Of a DNA stretch of 34,314 nucleotides, positions 18,567 to 28,683 are shown one piece after another; position 1 is the stretch's first letter, and each line of letters begins with the position of its first letter. Below the pieces are notes generated by a model that worked only from the letters and a program-made list of their open reading frames with translations, was not told the DNA's origin and made no database searches. The position numbers and the translations under genes are program-made. The stretch comes from Desulforamulus aquiferis (lineage in GTDB: Bacteria > Bacillota > Desulfotomaculia > Desulfotomaculales > Desulfotomaculaceae). The stretch is taken from the NCBI GenBank assembly GCA_004143605.1, contig AWVY01000032.1, forward strand, positions 166,273 through 200,586. Reading direction: 5' to 3'.

Positions 18567-19802
18567 TTGCATTATATAGTAATATTAGGTGCTGGCTATG
18601 GTGGCCTGAGGACCACATTAAAATTATCAGAGCTTATATCTCAGCATAAGGAAGTTAGTATTGTTCTGATTAATAAACACAACTACCATATGCTAATGAC
18701 TCAATTACATGAGACTGCCACTGGAACCAGTAAGGCTGAGGATCTAATGGTACCCATAGAGAGGGTTTTAGAAGGTAAGGGGATTACCTTCATTAAGGGC
18801 TGGGTGGACGATATCAGCCTGGAGCAAAGACATATTGTTATTGATAACGGCACGAGGATAATTCCCTTTAAGTACCTGGTTATAGCACTAGGCAGTGAAC
18901 CGGAGTATTATGACATTCCAGGTTTAAAGGAAAATAGCATGTGTCTGCGCAGCTTGTATTCTTCTCTGGAAATACGTCGGCAGATAGATAGATTAATAGC
19001 AGACTATACTAAGAATACATTAGAAGGTAATAAGGAGCCACTGACCTTTGTAATAGGTGGAGGTGGACTGACGGGGGTAGAATTTGCCGGCGAATTATCC
19101 TATCATTTGAGACATATGAGTAAACAATCTGGCCTTATACCCAGGGATTATAAAATAATTATGGTGGAAGGCTCAAAGGAATTACTGCCCGGTTCCCCGG
19201 AAGATATATCCGCATATAGTTTGAGTGCTCTCGAGGAATCGGGTGTAGAGGTTATTACTGGAGATTTTATTAAAGAAGTTTCTAAAACTGCCATAGCCCT
19301 TGCATCCGGTCGCTCTCTAAACTACTCAATGCTTATTTGGGCAGGTGGGGTTAGGGGAAACAATATTCTAGCTCGCTCTTCCCTAAAAACCGATTCAAAG
19401 GGTCGGGTCCCTGTAAATCAATATTTACAATATATAGAAGATCCCTTTGTTTATCTTGTGGGTGACAACGCCCTTGCCGTTAATCCTACTTCAGGAAAAC
19501 CGGTGCTGCCCACTGCACAGGCTGCCTTGCAACAGGGTGAATTGGTAGCTAACAATATTTATGCCGATTTATTTGGAAAAGAAAAAAGGATATATCACCC
19601 CTCCTCCCTGGGCACAATAATTTCCATCGGACGCAAAAAGGGAGTCGGTGAGATAAAATCCATTAAACTGAGGGGAACTACGGCTTCATTGCTAAAATCC
19701 GTCATTCCCCGTAAATACCTTTATTCAATAGGAGGGTTTAAGATGTTATCTCCCGACTTAAGGGGAAATACAATTGACCAGTCCAACCCTAAGCTCCTCT
19801 AA
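18567..19802 (+). CDS. NAD(P)/FAD-dependent oxidoreductase, type II NADH dehydrogenase-like
   Basis: This 411-residue flavoprotein belongs to the NDH-2 family, which passes electrons from NADH to quinones without pumping protons. An N-terminal FAD-binding Rossmann motif (VILGAGYGGLRTTLKL) is followed by INKHNYHMLMTQLHE. A second nucleotide-binding motif (FVIGGGGLTGVEFAGEL) comes next, then VYLVGDNALA with PTAQAALQQG near the end. I place the start at the TTG at 18567 (spelled LHYIVILGAG), 7 bases after GGGGAGG; the frame is open further upstream but has no ribosome site there. There is no frame break. Its last 45 bases overlap the convergent rluD gene. Confidence 0.88.
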   Translation: MHYIVILGAGYGGLRTTLKLSELISQHKEVSIVLINKHNYHMLMTQLHETATGTSKAEDLMVPIERVLEGKGITFIKGWVDDISLEQRHIVIDNGTRIIPFKYLVIALGSEPEYYDIPGLKENSMCLRSLYSSLEIRRQIDRLIADYTKNTLEGNKEPLTFVIGGGGLTGVEFAGELSYHLRHMSKQSGLIPRDYKIIMVEGSKELLPGSPEDISAYSLSALEESGVEVITGDFIKEVSKTAIALASGRSLNYSMLIWAGGVRGNNILARSSLKTDSKGRVPVNQYLQYIEDPFVYLVGDNALAVNPTSGKPVLPTAQAALQQGELVANNIYADLFGKEKRIYHPSSLGTIISIGRKKGVGEIKSIKLRGTTASLLKSVIPRKYLYSIGGFKMLSPDLRGNTIDQSNPKLL

Positions 19803-20693
19803 AACTCTTTTAAAGATTTCAGGTGGAGGTGCATTAAATTCACGGTATTCTCTGGTTGTAGGATGTGTAAATCCTAATATTCCTGCATGGAGAAGTTGTC
19901 CGTCCAAGTTAAAATGGACTTTTGTTGGCCCGTATTTTGGGTCTCCAACTACCGGATAACCAAGATAAGCCATATGCACCCTAATCTGATGTGTTCTTCC
20001 TGTTTCCAGGCGGCATTCCACCAAAGTGTATTTAGGGAATCTTTCTAAAATAATATAGTTTGTAATGGCTGGTTTTGAATTGCGTTGGGTTACCGCCATT
20101 TTCTGCCTGTCCTTAGGGTCTCTACCTATGGGGGCATCAATCTTACCCTGATTTTCTTTAATAACATTGTGGACTAAGGCCAGGTATCTTCTGGCCACTG
20201 TTCGGTCCTTGAGCTGCTGGGCCAGTGAGTTATGGGCCAGGTCATTCTTAGCTGCCATAATTAATCCGGAGGTGTCTTTATCTAAACGATGAACAATTCC
20301 GGGCCTAAGTACACCGTTTATCCCGGAAAGGTCCCGGCAATGATGCAGCAATGCATTTACCAGGGTGCCTGAGGTATTCCCTTCGGCAGGATGCACAACC
20401 ATCCCCCTGGGCTTGTTGACTACAATTAAATCCCTATCTTCATAGTAAATATCAAGGGGGATATTCTCCGGTTCCACTTTCAGTTCTTCAGCTTCCGGTA
20501 CCTCCACCGTCACAACTTCCCCTGCCCTTAGCTTATGATTAGCTTTAGCAGGTTGGTTATTTACCCTAACAAGCTCTTCTTCTATCAGCTTCTGTACATA
20601 ACTACGGCTAAGCTCCGGACACTTAGCTGTTATAAAAATATCCAATCTGGTTTTGGCCCTATCCATTTCTACTTCAAAGATATAAGAATCCAT
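19758..20693 (-). CDS. rluD: RluA/RluD-family 23S rRNA pseudouridine synthase
   Basis: The enzyme converts uridines of 23S rRNA to pseudouridine. An N-terminal S4 RNA-binding domain (about 10-75; RLDIFITAKCPELSRSYVQKL) precedes the catalytic domain. That domain has VNKPRGMVVHPAEGN, the catalytic Asp motif GIVHRLDKDTSGL and LETGRTHQIRVHMAYLGYP. I choose the ATG at 20693, with a GGGGGG ribosome site, giving 311 residues; the ATG at 20711 has no site. A TATAAT lies about 20 bases upstream of that. In many relatives it sits next to lspA and pyrR, but here it is alone and 14 kb from pyrR. Its 3' end overlaps the convergent flavoprotein gene. Confidence 0.93.
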   Translation of the reverse strand: MDSYIFEVEMDRAKTRLDIFITAKCPELSRSYVQKLIEEELVRVNNQPAKANHKLRAGEVVTVEVPEAEELKVEPENIPLDIYYEDRDLIVVNKPRGMVVHPAEGNTSGTLVNALLHHCRDLSGINGVLRPGIVHRLDKDTSGLIMAAKNDLAHNSLAQQLKDRTVARRYLALVHNVIKENQGKIDAPIGRDPKDRQKMAVTQRNSKPAITNYIILERFPKYTLVECRLETGRTHQIRVHMAYLGYPVVGDPKYGPTKVHFNLDGQLLHAGILGFTHPTTREYREFNAPPPEIFKRVLEELRVGLVNCISP

Positions 20694-20733
20694 TATGTCC
20701 CCCCGGTTCATTCATATACCAAATTATAGCACA

Positions 20734-20761
20734 AGCCCGGAATTTAGAAAAATTCCGGGCT
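20734..20761. terminator. Hairpin upstream of rluD
   Basis: AGCCCGGAATT and AATTCCGGGCT are perfectly complementary (11 bp) with a 6-base loop. It lies between the fold-back repeat and the rluD -10 (TATAAT on the minus strand). It has no T-run, so it is only a possible terminator for transcripts entering from the sigma54 regulator gene. Confidence 0.4.
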
Positions 20762-20767
20762 GCAGGC

Positions 20768-21000
20768 TGTCGAGAAACTACCTAATATTCGGGTTTTAAT
20801 AATCCCTCACGACTCCTCTCTCCGCAGTGGACAGCGCTAATCGCTCGCTTCGGGCGAAATGGGCCGCCTTCGAGTAAACATCGTGTTTACCTCAGGCTTT
20901 CGCGGACATCCATGTCCGCTCACCCATTTTCGCATCCTCAGCTTCGCGAAGCGCTGTTTCCACTGCTTCGAATGTCGCTGTTCGGGATTATTAAAACCCA
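20768..21000. repeat. Large fold-back (inverted) repeat, copy 1
   Basis: This ~230-base element, with the hairpins on either side, fills the 371-base gap between rluD and the sigma54 regulator. Outer arms GGGTTTTAATAATCCC (20791-20806) and GGGATTATTAAAACCC (20984-20999) match perfectly. Inner arms CAGTGGACAGCGCT and AGCGCTGTTTCCACTG match with two extra bases, and GCGAAATGGG pairs with CCCATTTTCGC. The centre has GTAAACA/TGTTTAC, and small hairpins (20902-20919; 20941-20952) sit in the right arm. The first 116 bases recur at 34201-34314 with about five differences. No transposase is present. It looks like a dispersed, non-autonomous element of the MITE or REP kind. Confidence 0.75.
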
Positions 21001-21022
21001 GTTGTATCTTTTTCAACAGGCT

Positions 21023-21044
21023 GCAGCACCTGCAAAGGTGCTGC
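21023..21044. terminator. Hairpin after the sigma54 regulator
   Basis: GCAGCACC and GGTGCTGC are perfect 8-bp arms with a 6-base loop. It lies about 40 bases after the regulator stop. There is no T-run directly behind it on the minus strand, so the terminator role is uncertain. Confidence 0.4.
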
Positions 21045-21048
21045 TTGC

Positions 21049-21080
21049 TGTCAAGAAACTGCCTATATTCGGGTTTTATT
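21049..21080. repeat. Extra end fragment of the fold-back repeat
   Basis: TGTCAAGAAACTGCCTATAT followed by TCGGGTTTTATT repeats, in the same orientation, the left end of copy 1 (20768 onward) with few changes. It abuts the stop codon of the sigma54 regulator. It may be the remnant of a second insertion. Confidence 0.65.
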
Positions 21081-21082
21081 GT

Positions 21083-22650
21083 TCAGGGAGTCTTCAATCC
21101 AAAGCGCTTTATTTTGTTAAGTACGGTGGTATGAGACACACCCAGTATCTTAGCAGCTTTTCTAGAACTGCCATAAGCTGCCAAGGCTTGCTTCAGCATC
21201 TCAATTTCAGCTAGTTCTGCAACTTCCTTCAAGCTTACTATCTCTCTTTTCTCACAATTAATGATTTCTAAATCTGGCGATACCAAACGGTTCTCATCAA
21301 GGATAATGTGCTCAGTACCAATCTCCCCATTCTCAACCAGATTTACCGCCCGCTCAACAACGTTTTCCAATTCCCTAACATTCCCGGTCCAACGATTTTT
21401 GGCAAGTAATCTGAGGGCGCCAGAAGAAATACCAGAGAAGCTTTTATCCGGATGCCGGCTAAATTTTTGCAAGAAATGTTGAACTAAAAAGGGGATATCT
21501 TCGGGCCTCTCCCGTAAAGCCGGCAATCTAATAGGAAAAACGTTTAGCCGGTAATAAAGATCCTCCCGAAAATCACCCCTTGCTATCATATCTTCTAAAT
21601 TACGATTTGTAGCCGCAATAACCCGTACATTAACTGCAATTTCATTGCCGTCACCAATTCGCCTAACTTTTCCGTCCTGCAATACCCTTAAGAGCTTAGC
21701 CTGCAAATGGGGCGACAGTTCACCGATCTCATCCAGAAAGAGGGTGCCTTCATTGGCAAACTCAAACAAGCCTTGCTTACCACCCTTTTTAGCTCCTGTA
21801 AAGGCTCCATCAGCATAGCCAAAAAGCTCACTTTCCAGAAGGGAATCTGGTAATGCTGCACAATTTAGAGGTACAAAGGGTTTTTTCGCCGGGGACTTTC
21901 CATGTGAATAGCCCTGGCAAACAGTTCCTTACCCGTTCCGCTTTCACCCCTAATTATAACTGTAGAATCGCTGCGGGCCACCCTTCTGCCATGGCGATTA
22001 CCCTTTCCATCACTTCACTGCCATAAATTATGTCATCAAAGGTTAGCATCGATGGTTTGGTAACGGAGTATACTAAGTCACGCACCTGGGACATGTCTTT
22101 GAGGGCCGCCACCATACCAATAACTCTCCCTGCCTGGTCCTTCACAGGTCTTCCTGTACTTAGATAATGGTGCCTGCCCCGGGGGGTATTAATCATTATT
22201 TCTCTATTATCATAGCCTACTCCAGTTCTCAAGCTCTGGATCATGGGTATATCCATGGATATAACCTCTGCCACATCCCTGCCCAGGGCTCTTTCTGCGG
22301 AGATGAGAAGTATTTTTTCACAGGCAGGATTAAATACCGTTATGGTTCCCTTACGGTCTACCGCTATAATCCCATCACTTACCGAATCTAAAACTGCCCT
22401 TATCTGTCTCTCCTTTTCCTCATGGGGCATTACCTCAATTAACTCAACCCCTCTAACCCCCGCAACATGTCTAAGCTCTTGCAACAGCACCAGGCTTTTT
22501 CCTCAGGCATAGCTCCGTTTCCAGGTACATCTGATTAGGTAATACCTGGAGTGAGATTATGTTAATATTTTTAGGTGAAACCACTTGAGAAACATCAAAA
22601 ACAATACCTACCCGGTCTTCAAATTCTATGCGTAATCTTAGGGTTTCCAA
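21083..22650 (-). CDS. Sigma54-dependent activator: ACT-PAS-AAA+-HTH (frame-broken)
   Basis: This TyrR-like enhancer-binding protein has about 523 residues after repair. An ACT-type small-molecule domain (about 1-70; [16 protein letters not shown]) precedes a PAS domain (about 80-190; [19 protein letters not shown]). The sigma54 AAA+ domain has Walker A GESGTGKE, the sigma54-contact loop GAFTGA and Walker [13 protein letters not shown] Fis-type helix-turn-helix ([20 protein letters not shown]) ends the protein. The best start is the TTG at 22650, after GGAGTG. Breaks near 22511, 22490, 21984 and 21889 are each cured by one added base. The ligand may be an amino acid, as in TyrR, but is unknown. 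No sigma54 promoter was recognised nearby, so its targets lie elsewhere. Confidence 0.88.
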
Positions 22651-22701
22651 AGCCTAATCACTCCGTTTAATGTTTTATAGAAGCTATTTAAAATTGCTAG
22701 T

Positions 22702-24373
22702 CTAATCTATTATCCTCGTTACAACCTTGTTCCGTCCGGAATTTTTAGCCTGGTAAAGACAAGCATCCGCAGAATCAAGCAGCTTTTCTACGATATCCCG
22801 ATCACTCTGCTCTATTTGCGGCAAAACAGTTGCTACCCCAATACTTACTGTGATATTAATCTTATAGTTATCCTGGTCAAATACTTTCTTCTCTACCTCC
22901 TGCCTGATGCGTTCGGCAATATCATAGGCAATTTCATTTTTAACAAAGGGAACGATAATTACAAATTCTTCTCCACCAAACCTACCTATAACGTCTGTAC
23001 CCCTACTGCACTTATGCAGGAGATTTGCAAAATCCTTAAGAATAATATCGCCGGTGGCATGACCATAGGTATCATTGACCCTCTTAAAACGATCCAAATC
23101 CAGCAGTAATACAGAAATATTTTGTCCCAGATGCCGGCTTAAATTAGTGAGACGTCTAAGCTCATTGTTCAGAAACCGCCTGTTATATAGCCTGTTAATT
23201 CATCAGTTATGGATATTAAGGCCAGTTTATCCTTTTCCCTATTTAACTCTTCCCTGCTTTGCTCTAATTGCTGAACTAATGTGTTTAACTGATCGGTTCT
23301 ACTGAACAGATTAGAGGACATATGATTTATTGCTCTGGCTAATTCTTCTACTTCTTTATTAGCCTTTATATTTATAATGGACCTGAAATTTCCCTCGGCA
23401 ATTTCGTTTACCTCTCCCGCCAATCTCTCCAATGGTTTGCTCAGACTCCGGGAGTAGTAGAAGGCAAATACAATAAAGACTCCGGTAATTAAAACAAATG
23501 CAAGGGCAACATAGTAAATGGTTCTAAGGCCGGCTCCAGCATGGCAATTCTGTATTCCTTTTCAACAATTAGACCCATCTTAATTTCCGGCAGCCAACGA
23601 TATACACCAAATACCCTCTTGCCCAGATAATTTCTATATATATCATTACCACTAAGGCCACTGCTAACTTTATCTGCACCACCTGTTTCGATATGGTGTT
23701 TTACAATGTTATTACCTGAACTATCGGTATACATTAACTCACAAATCATATTACCCTGGCTGTCTACTAAAAAAGACTCTCCTTTATTTCCAGGAACATT
23801 CTCTTGAACAAGACTTGTTATAACTTCTATTTTAACAGCTCCAAATAAGACCCCCACTATTTCACCATTTTGCTGCACCGGAGTAGCTATTACAAGGGTG
23901 GGTTTTTGACTGTTTCTTGCCATAAAGACTTCGCTAACATAGGTTTCCCCAGAAATAGCCCTGTTAAAGTACTCCCGGTCGGTCACAAATAATTGATTTG
24001 CAGCTTTAGTGTATAGAGAATCAACAATCACATGACCCTGGGCATTTACTAAGACGAGGGAGATAAAGTTTAAATCACTTTTTAGATAGCTATTTAACAA
24101 AGGGGCCGCCCTTTCTCTGTCCATGGTCTTAATATTCTCATTCTCCGCTAATCCCTTAAGAAATACTTCTCTGGATTTCACCCAGTTGTTAATTGACTTT
24201 TCCTGAGCCTCCGCAAGAAATATGATACTGTTGAAAATTGTTCTTTCAAGCACCCTCTTGCTTTGGGAATAACTTATTGCACCTAAAATTATTGCGGGCA
24301 AAATGATAAATACCAAAAAGCCCGTCAGTACAGATACGCCAATTTTTTGTCTAAAAACCAATTTCCCCAGCAT
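22702..24373 (-). CDS. Membrane diguanylate cyclase: Cache-HAMP-GGDEF (frame-broken)
   Basis: This protein makes cyclic di-GMP in response to an outside signal. TM1 (about 14-34) and TM2 (about residue 290) enclose a double-Cache sensor domain ([44 protein letters not shown]). HAMP, a coiled coil and a C-terminal GGDEF domain follow. That domain carries the active signature [11 protein letters not shown] and an RxxD inhibition site (RGTD) five residues before it. I choose the ATG at 24373, 6 bases after GGGGTG, over the GTG at 24382. Breaks near 23532 and 23190 are each repaired by one base. The sensor has no recognisable ligand signature beyond the fold. Confidence 0.9.
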
Positions 24374-24462
24374 ATTAAACACCCCATTACCTGCATAAGC
24401 TAATTATACTAAAAAACAATCCATAAATATGTGACAATTTATGCATAAATAAAAATACTATC

Positions 24463-24492
24463 AAAAAAAGAAGGGCCGCCTTTAGGCAACCC
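24463..24492 (-). terminator. Terminator after fur
   Basis: On the minus strand GGGTTGCC pairs with GGCGGCCC (8 bp, two G-U) around TAAA and is followed by CTTC and then TTTTTTT. It lies 12 bases after the fur stop and closes the feo-dacF-fur unit. Confidence 0.85.
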
Positions 24493-24504
24493 CTCTCATC
24501 TTTT

Positions 24505-24951
24505 CTATTTTGCATTTACTTTGCAGCCTTCACAATAACCAAATATTTTGAGCTCATGGTCTGTAATTGTAAACCTATATTGCTCGGCTACCTGTCTTTC
24601 TAGCTCTTCTAAAAGATCTTCATTTATCTCTAGAATTTTACCACACTTTAGGCAGATAGCATGGTGATGGTGGTGTCCGTCACTATTTTCCCCATATTCG
24701 TACCTTTTTCGGCCATCCCCAAAATTTACACTATGGATTATATCAAACTCTAAAAATAGCTCCAATGTTCGATAAACGGTGGCTAAACCAACATCTGGCG
24801 ATTTTTGTTTAACCAAATTGTAAACATCCTCAGCACTTAAATGCTTATCCTTATTTTCCAAAAGAACCTCTAATATTTGCTGTCTCTGAGGTGTCAACTT
24901 ATATTCATTGGACCTAAGTTTTTCTCCGATTTCAGAGATCACCTTTTTCAA
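24505..24951 (-). CDS. fur: Fur family metal-responsive repressor
   Basis: This 148-residue regulator has a winged helix (about 15-85; KLTPQRQQILEVLL, VGLATVYRTLELF) that binds operators in the metal-loaded state. The metal-binding part has GHHHHHAICLKCGKI, a CxxC pair, and a second CEGC near the C-terminus. Fur, Zur and PerR cannot be separated with certainty by eye; a link to iron is favoured because it follows feoA-feoB-dacF. The start is TTG at 24951 (GTG at 24942 is possible). The gap to dacF is 42 bases and a terminator follows. If it is co-transcribed from the Fur-boxed feoA promoter, it would regulate itself. Confidence 0.9.
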   Translation of the reverse strand: MKKVISEIGEKLRSNEYKLTPQRQQILEVLLENKDKHLSAEDVYNLVKQKSPDVGLATVYRTLELFLEFDIIHSVNFGDGRKRYEYGENSDGHHHHHAICLKCGKILEINEDLLEELERQVAEQYRFTITDHELKIFGYCEGCKVNAK

Positions 24952-24993
24952 AAAACCACACCACCCCGGTACTTTTTTCCAGTATATTGGTTT

Positions 24994-26246
24994 TTAATAG
25001 GTGTCAATGTCGTTATATCTCGAAGCCTCTTCATATTTCTTTCTTCTGGCTAACCTTCTCCTCCGACGAAGAGCCACCCCTATTCTCCACTTAAACCATA
25101 GTAAAAGTAAAACTATCGGTAGTACCCAGTATAAGGCTGACTTAATAATTGCCAGATAGTCTCTGTCCACCTGATGGTCACTCATTAGATTTATTCTGGC
25201 AATCTCCTCTTGCCCTTTAGATATAACAATGGCACCCAGTACTTCTCCTTTATCTACAGGAGCCAACGTGCTTTCAGGAACATCAAAGGAAATCTGCAAA
25301 TCCTCAGGATTCTCCCTGGCGAATGTATAAATATAGTCTTCCCCGGCCACCAGTTTAACATTCTCTTTTCCATATATAACGGGCAAACTGGTCATTACCT
25401 TACCTTTTTCTATTAGCTGTTGATTCTCATAGTTATCAAAGCCATAATCAAGAAGTTTGGCTGCATCGGACCAAAGATTTACACCCTCAGTACGCAGGAC
25501 TACGGCTATTAATTCCCTATCATCCCTTTTAGCAGAGGCTATTATGCATTGACCGGCCTGGGAAGTATAGCCTGTTTTTAAACCTGTAGCACCCTTGTAG
25601 CCATAGACAGTGCTCCACAGGAGTTTGTTGTGATTAAACAGGTATTTTTGCGCCTCGGGATCACTTCTTGGTATCTCATGATGCACAGTAGAAACTATCC
25701 TACGAAAATCCTCATTTTCCATGGCCTTCCGACCTATCAATGCAAGATCATAGGCAGTACTGTAATGATTTTCTTCAGGCATGCCGTGGGGATTGGTAAA
25801 GTGAGTATCCACAGCGCCAATTTTTTGGCAGCCAGATTGCTGATTTGCGCAAAGCTTTCTACCGAACCGGCCACATGCTCGGCAATTGCAACACCAGCAT
25901 CGTTGGCTGAATTTAACATCAGTGCAAAGAGCAGCTCTTCCAGGGTAAGCTGCTCACCCTCCGGCAGCCAAATTCTTGTCCCTCCGGAATTGATGGCATT
26001 TGGCCCCACTGTTACAACATCACTTAAATTGGCCCTCTCCAGAGCCACCAAAGCAGTTAAAACTTTAGTAGTACTGGCTGGGTACATCCTTTTATGTGCA
26101 TCTTTCCCATAAAGAAGTCTTCCTGTTTTTGCGTCAATTAGTGCAGCGGTTTCTCCCTGGAGCTCTGGCTCTGCTGCAGCAACCCATGAGCAGTTAAAAA
26201 TTAGTAAAAACAAAAATAAAAATGTACAAAGCAACTTTTTGGACAC
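24994..26246 (-). CDS. dacF: D-alanyl-D-alanine carboxypeptidase (one frame break)
   Basis: This penicillin-binding protein removes the last D-Ala of peptidoglycan peptides, outside the membrane. A signal peptide (1-25, LLCTFLFLFLLIFNCSWVAA) precedes the serine-peptidase S11 domain. That domain has SxxK in PASTTKVLTAL, SxN in LNSANDAGVA and KTG in GLKTGYTSQAG. A C-terminal beta domain, a membrane helix (about 380-400, ALYWVLPIVLLLLW) and an Arg/Lys-rich tail follow. The repaired length is about 417 residues. One G is missing near 25817 (KKLGAVDTHFTNPHGM after repair). It starts with GTG at 26246, 18 bases after feoB. The DacF/DacB subtype is a guess. Confidence 0.9.
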
Positions 26247-26264
26247 ATCATCACCTATGTTATA

Positions 26265-28218
26265 TTACATTGATTTAAAAATCTTTGGTTCGGGTTTCTC
26301 CCAACTCCAGCCAAGAATTAGTGCTAAAAACAGTAATATTACACCTGCCAGCATGGTTATGGGAGAAGCAAAGGGTACAAAGTCTATAAACAATTTAAGC
26401 AGCTGGTTGATTATGCCGCCAATGGCAAAGGCTACCACCATGATGCTTAGCCACATTACCAGACCTTCCCGCCAGCCCCTTTCCTTAAATATTACCATAA
26501 CTGATGCAATACAGGGTACAAATAAGGTAATGGTGGTAAGGGCTACCAGCTTTTGTATATCAGACATGGGAAAGGTAAATAATCCGCTGTGCCAAATTCT
26601 CTCCGGATAACACCCATAATAAAGCCGCCGGCCGCCTCCTTAGGCAGCCCCAACCAGTGGACAGTTAAGGGAACCAAAGTGTTCTCAATGGCTGCCAGGG
26701 CACCTGATATATCAAGTAGTCCCAGGCAAAGGGCACCAAGGGCAAAAATAGGGGCTGCTTCAACGATAAAGTCCCTGGACTTATTCCAGGTCTTCCGTAA
26801 AACATTAAGCACACGCGGCAGCCTCAAGGGAGGTAAATCAATCCAAAGGTGGGAGGATTGACCTGGTATAATTTTATTCATAATAACACCACCGGCAATA
26901 AAAACACTGAAAATGATTAAGCCATACACTATTGCAAAGCCTGCCCCGAGACCCGCCAGCATGGTTGCAATAATTGCTAATTGGGCTGAGCATGGTACAG
27001 TTAAGGCTAAAATGACTATGGCTATCCTGCGTTCCCTTTCAGAACCTAATAACCTAGTAGACATTAGGGCCATGGTTACACAGCCAAGGCCTAGAACCAG
27101 GGGTATAACTGCCTGTCCGTTCAGACCTAGGCTGGTCAAGGCCCGATCTAAAAGGGTGGCAATGCGGGGCAAGTAGCCCGTATCCTCTAGTAGGGCCAGT
27201 ATAAGGTTAAAGCCCAGCACCAAAGGCAGCAGCAATCCTATTAGGTAGGTAACCGTCATGGTAATAACACCAAAATGTCCTACCAGCAGCTCATATATAT
27301 TTGAATCAACCGAAAAGAAGACCGACACCAATTCTCTAGCCGCAGGCTCAAAATATTCCCCCATAACAATCTCTTCAGTAAATGCTACTACGGTTTGGGC
27401 CACAAATACCCCGACAAGCTGGTAAACAGCCCAAAGGGTCAGGGCTAACAATGGTATGCCTGTTAATGGCTGTATCATTAACCGGCTCAATGTGGCACCA
27501 AGGGAATCCTTTATGCGAGTTTCCATTATACACATTGATACCAGTTCGTTCACCCTTTGGCGTCTGGCGCTATAAATGGCCTCCCTATATTCGCCGGGTG
27601 ATATATTATGCTTGTCAGCTATATAAATATCGCCTTCTAAGATAAGAAGCTTCTCCGGCTGACGTATATTAGCCGGAAGCGGTTCCATCTTTTCCAATAC
27701 TAAGGGTAGTATACTTCCAACCTGGCCTGGCATAAAGCTTCCTTTAATTCTTTTAGACCCTGTCCTCCCACTGCCACAGTGGGAATCACCGGAACTCCCA
27801 GCATCTCGCTGAGCATTCCTTGGTCAATCTTAATACCGTTCTTTTTGGCTTCGTCTAGCATGTTCAAAGCGACTATTACAGGGATACCCGTATCAATTAG
27901 CTGCTGGGTGAGAAATAGATCCCTCTCAAGGTGGACAGAATCAACCACATTAATCAATATATCCCCGTGCAAAACAATATCCCGGGCAATTTTTTCCTCC
28001 TCATTAAATGAGGAAACTCCATAAATTCCCGGGGTGTCAGTTACTGCGTCATTGCCGCAGCGTCCACATATTACATTTGTAGTTGTACCAGGAAAGTTTG
28101 CCACATCAGCATAGTTTCCTGTGAGATAATTAAAAAAACTGATTTCCCCACATTTGGATTGCCCACTAAAACAATGTTCTTGCCAGTGGTACACTCCCGT
28201 ACAATTAATGTTACTCAT
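26265..28218 (-). CDS. feoB: Ferrous iron transport protein B (frame-broken)
   Basis: FeoB is the GTPase-linked Fe2+ permease of the inner membrane. The N-terminal G domain has VGNPNVGKSVFFNYLTG (P-loop), FPGTTTNV, DTPGIYG (G3) and ALNMLDEAKKNG (G4). The membrane part has the two Gate regions (for example GYLPRIATLLDRAL, LGLGCVTMALMSTR) and ends FKSM. The repaired length is about 651 residues, within the family range. The ATG at 28218 opens with MSNINCTGECTTGKNIVLVG after repair. Four breaks (near 28199, 28137, 27722 and 26586) each need one added base. It lies 37 bases after feoA and 18 before dacF. Confidence 0.94.
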
Positions 28219-28255
28219 CTAATTTACCCCGAGTCTTCGTTGTAGTTTTTACTAA

Positions 28256-28474
28256 TTATATTGGCTGAACTGCAATATTTCTGGCCAAGTCCCTGCCTAT
28301 GGCAATCTGCTGCTTAAACATGCCAACTACCACGGGTCCTGCTGGAACAACCTCCTCACAGGTTACAATGCTGCCCTCTGATATGCCAAATCTAATGGCC
28401 TGTAATCTGATAAGCTCATTTGGAATATTCATTATTTTTAGTTTCTGTCCTCTTTTGCATTTGTCAAGTGTCAT
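28256..28474 (-). CDS. feoA: Ferrous iron transport protein A
   Basis: FeoA is a small cytoplasmic SH3-like protein that works with FeoB in Fe2+ uptake. It has 72 residues and the family pattern: a start rich in GQKLKI, then RLQAIRFGISEGSIVTCEEV and a C-terminal IAIGRDLARNIAV. The ATG at 28474 follows GGGAGG. It is the first gene of the feo unit and lies directly behind the Fur-boxed promoter. Confidence 0.94.
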   Translation of the reverse strand: MTLDKCKRGQKLKIMNIPNELIRLQAIRFGISEGSIVTCEEVVPAGPVVVGMFKQQIAIGRDLARNIAVQPI

Positions 28475-28507
28475 GTTTAACCTCCCAAATAATGATATTC
28501 AACAGGA

Positions 28508-28526
28508 GATAATGGTAATCAGTTTC
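28508..28526. promoter_or_regulatory. Fur box upstream of feoA
   Basis: GATAATGGTAATCAGTTTC matches the 19-bp Fur consensus GATAATGATAATCATTATC at 16 positions. It lies immediately downstream of the feoA -10, where repressor binding would block transcription. A partial repeat (AATAATGATATTCA) lies about 10-20 bases closer to feoA. Confidence 0.8.
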
Positions 28527-28555
28527 ATTATATAAATCCCACCCCATATTGGCAA
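28527..28555 (-). promoter_or_regulatory. Promoter of feoA-feoB
   Basis: On the minus strand TTGCCA (28555-28550), a 17-base spacer and a perfect TATAAT (28532-28527) form a strong sigma-A promoter that abuts the Fur box. Confidence 0.8.
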
Positions 28556-28601
28556 GGTTTTTTTGTTTAGATTGTAGGTAACCCGGCATAATAGTTTTAA
28601 T

Positions 28602-28648
28602 AAACCAAGCCCTTCCTTTAGCTAAATAACCGGAAGGACCTTGGTTTT
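28602..28648 (-). terminator. Terminator after the GH18 gene
   Basis: On the minus strand AAACCAAGGTCCTTCC pairs with GGAAGGGCTTGGTTT (about 15 bp, one bulge) around a 15-base loop, followed by ATTAAAA. The T-run is poor but the stem is strong; it separates GH18 from the feo promoter. Confidence 0.65.
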
Positions 28649-28683
28649 TAATTCAAGGAGGCTTTACAAAGGCTAAGTCTTTA

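Noticed and set aside
20859-21214. Two plus-strand open frames (91 and 100 residues) in the rluD-regulator gap
   Set aside because: They lie in the fold-back repeat and the antisense of the regulator; composition and lack of ribosome sites argue against genes.
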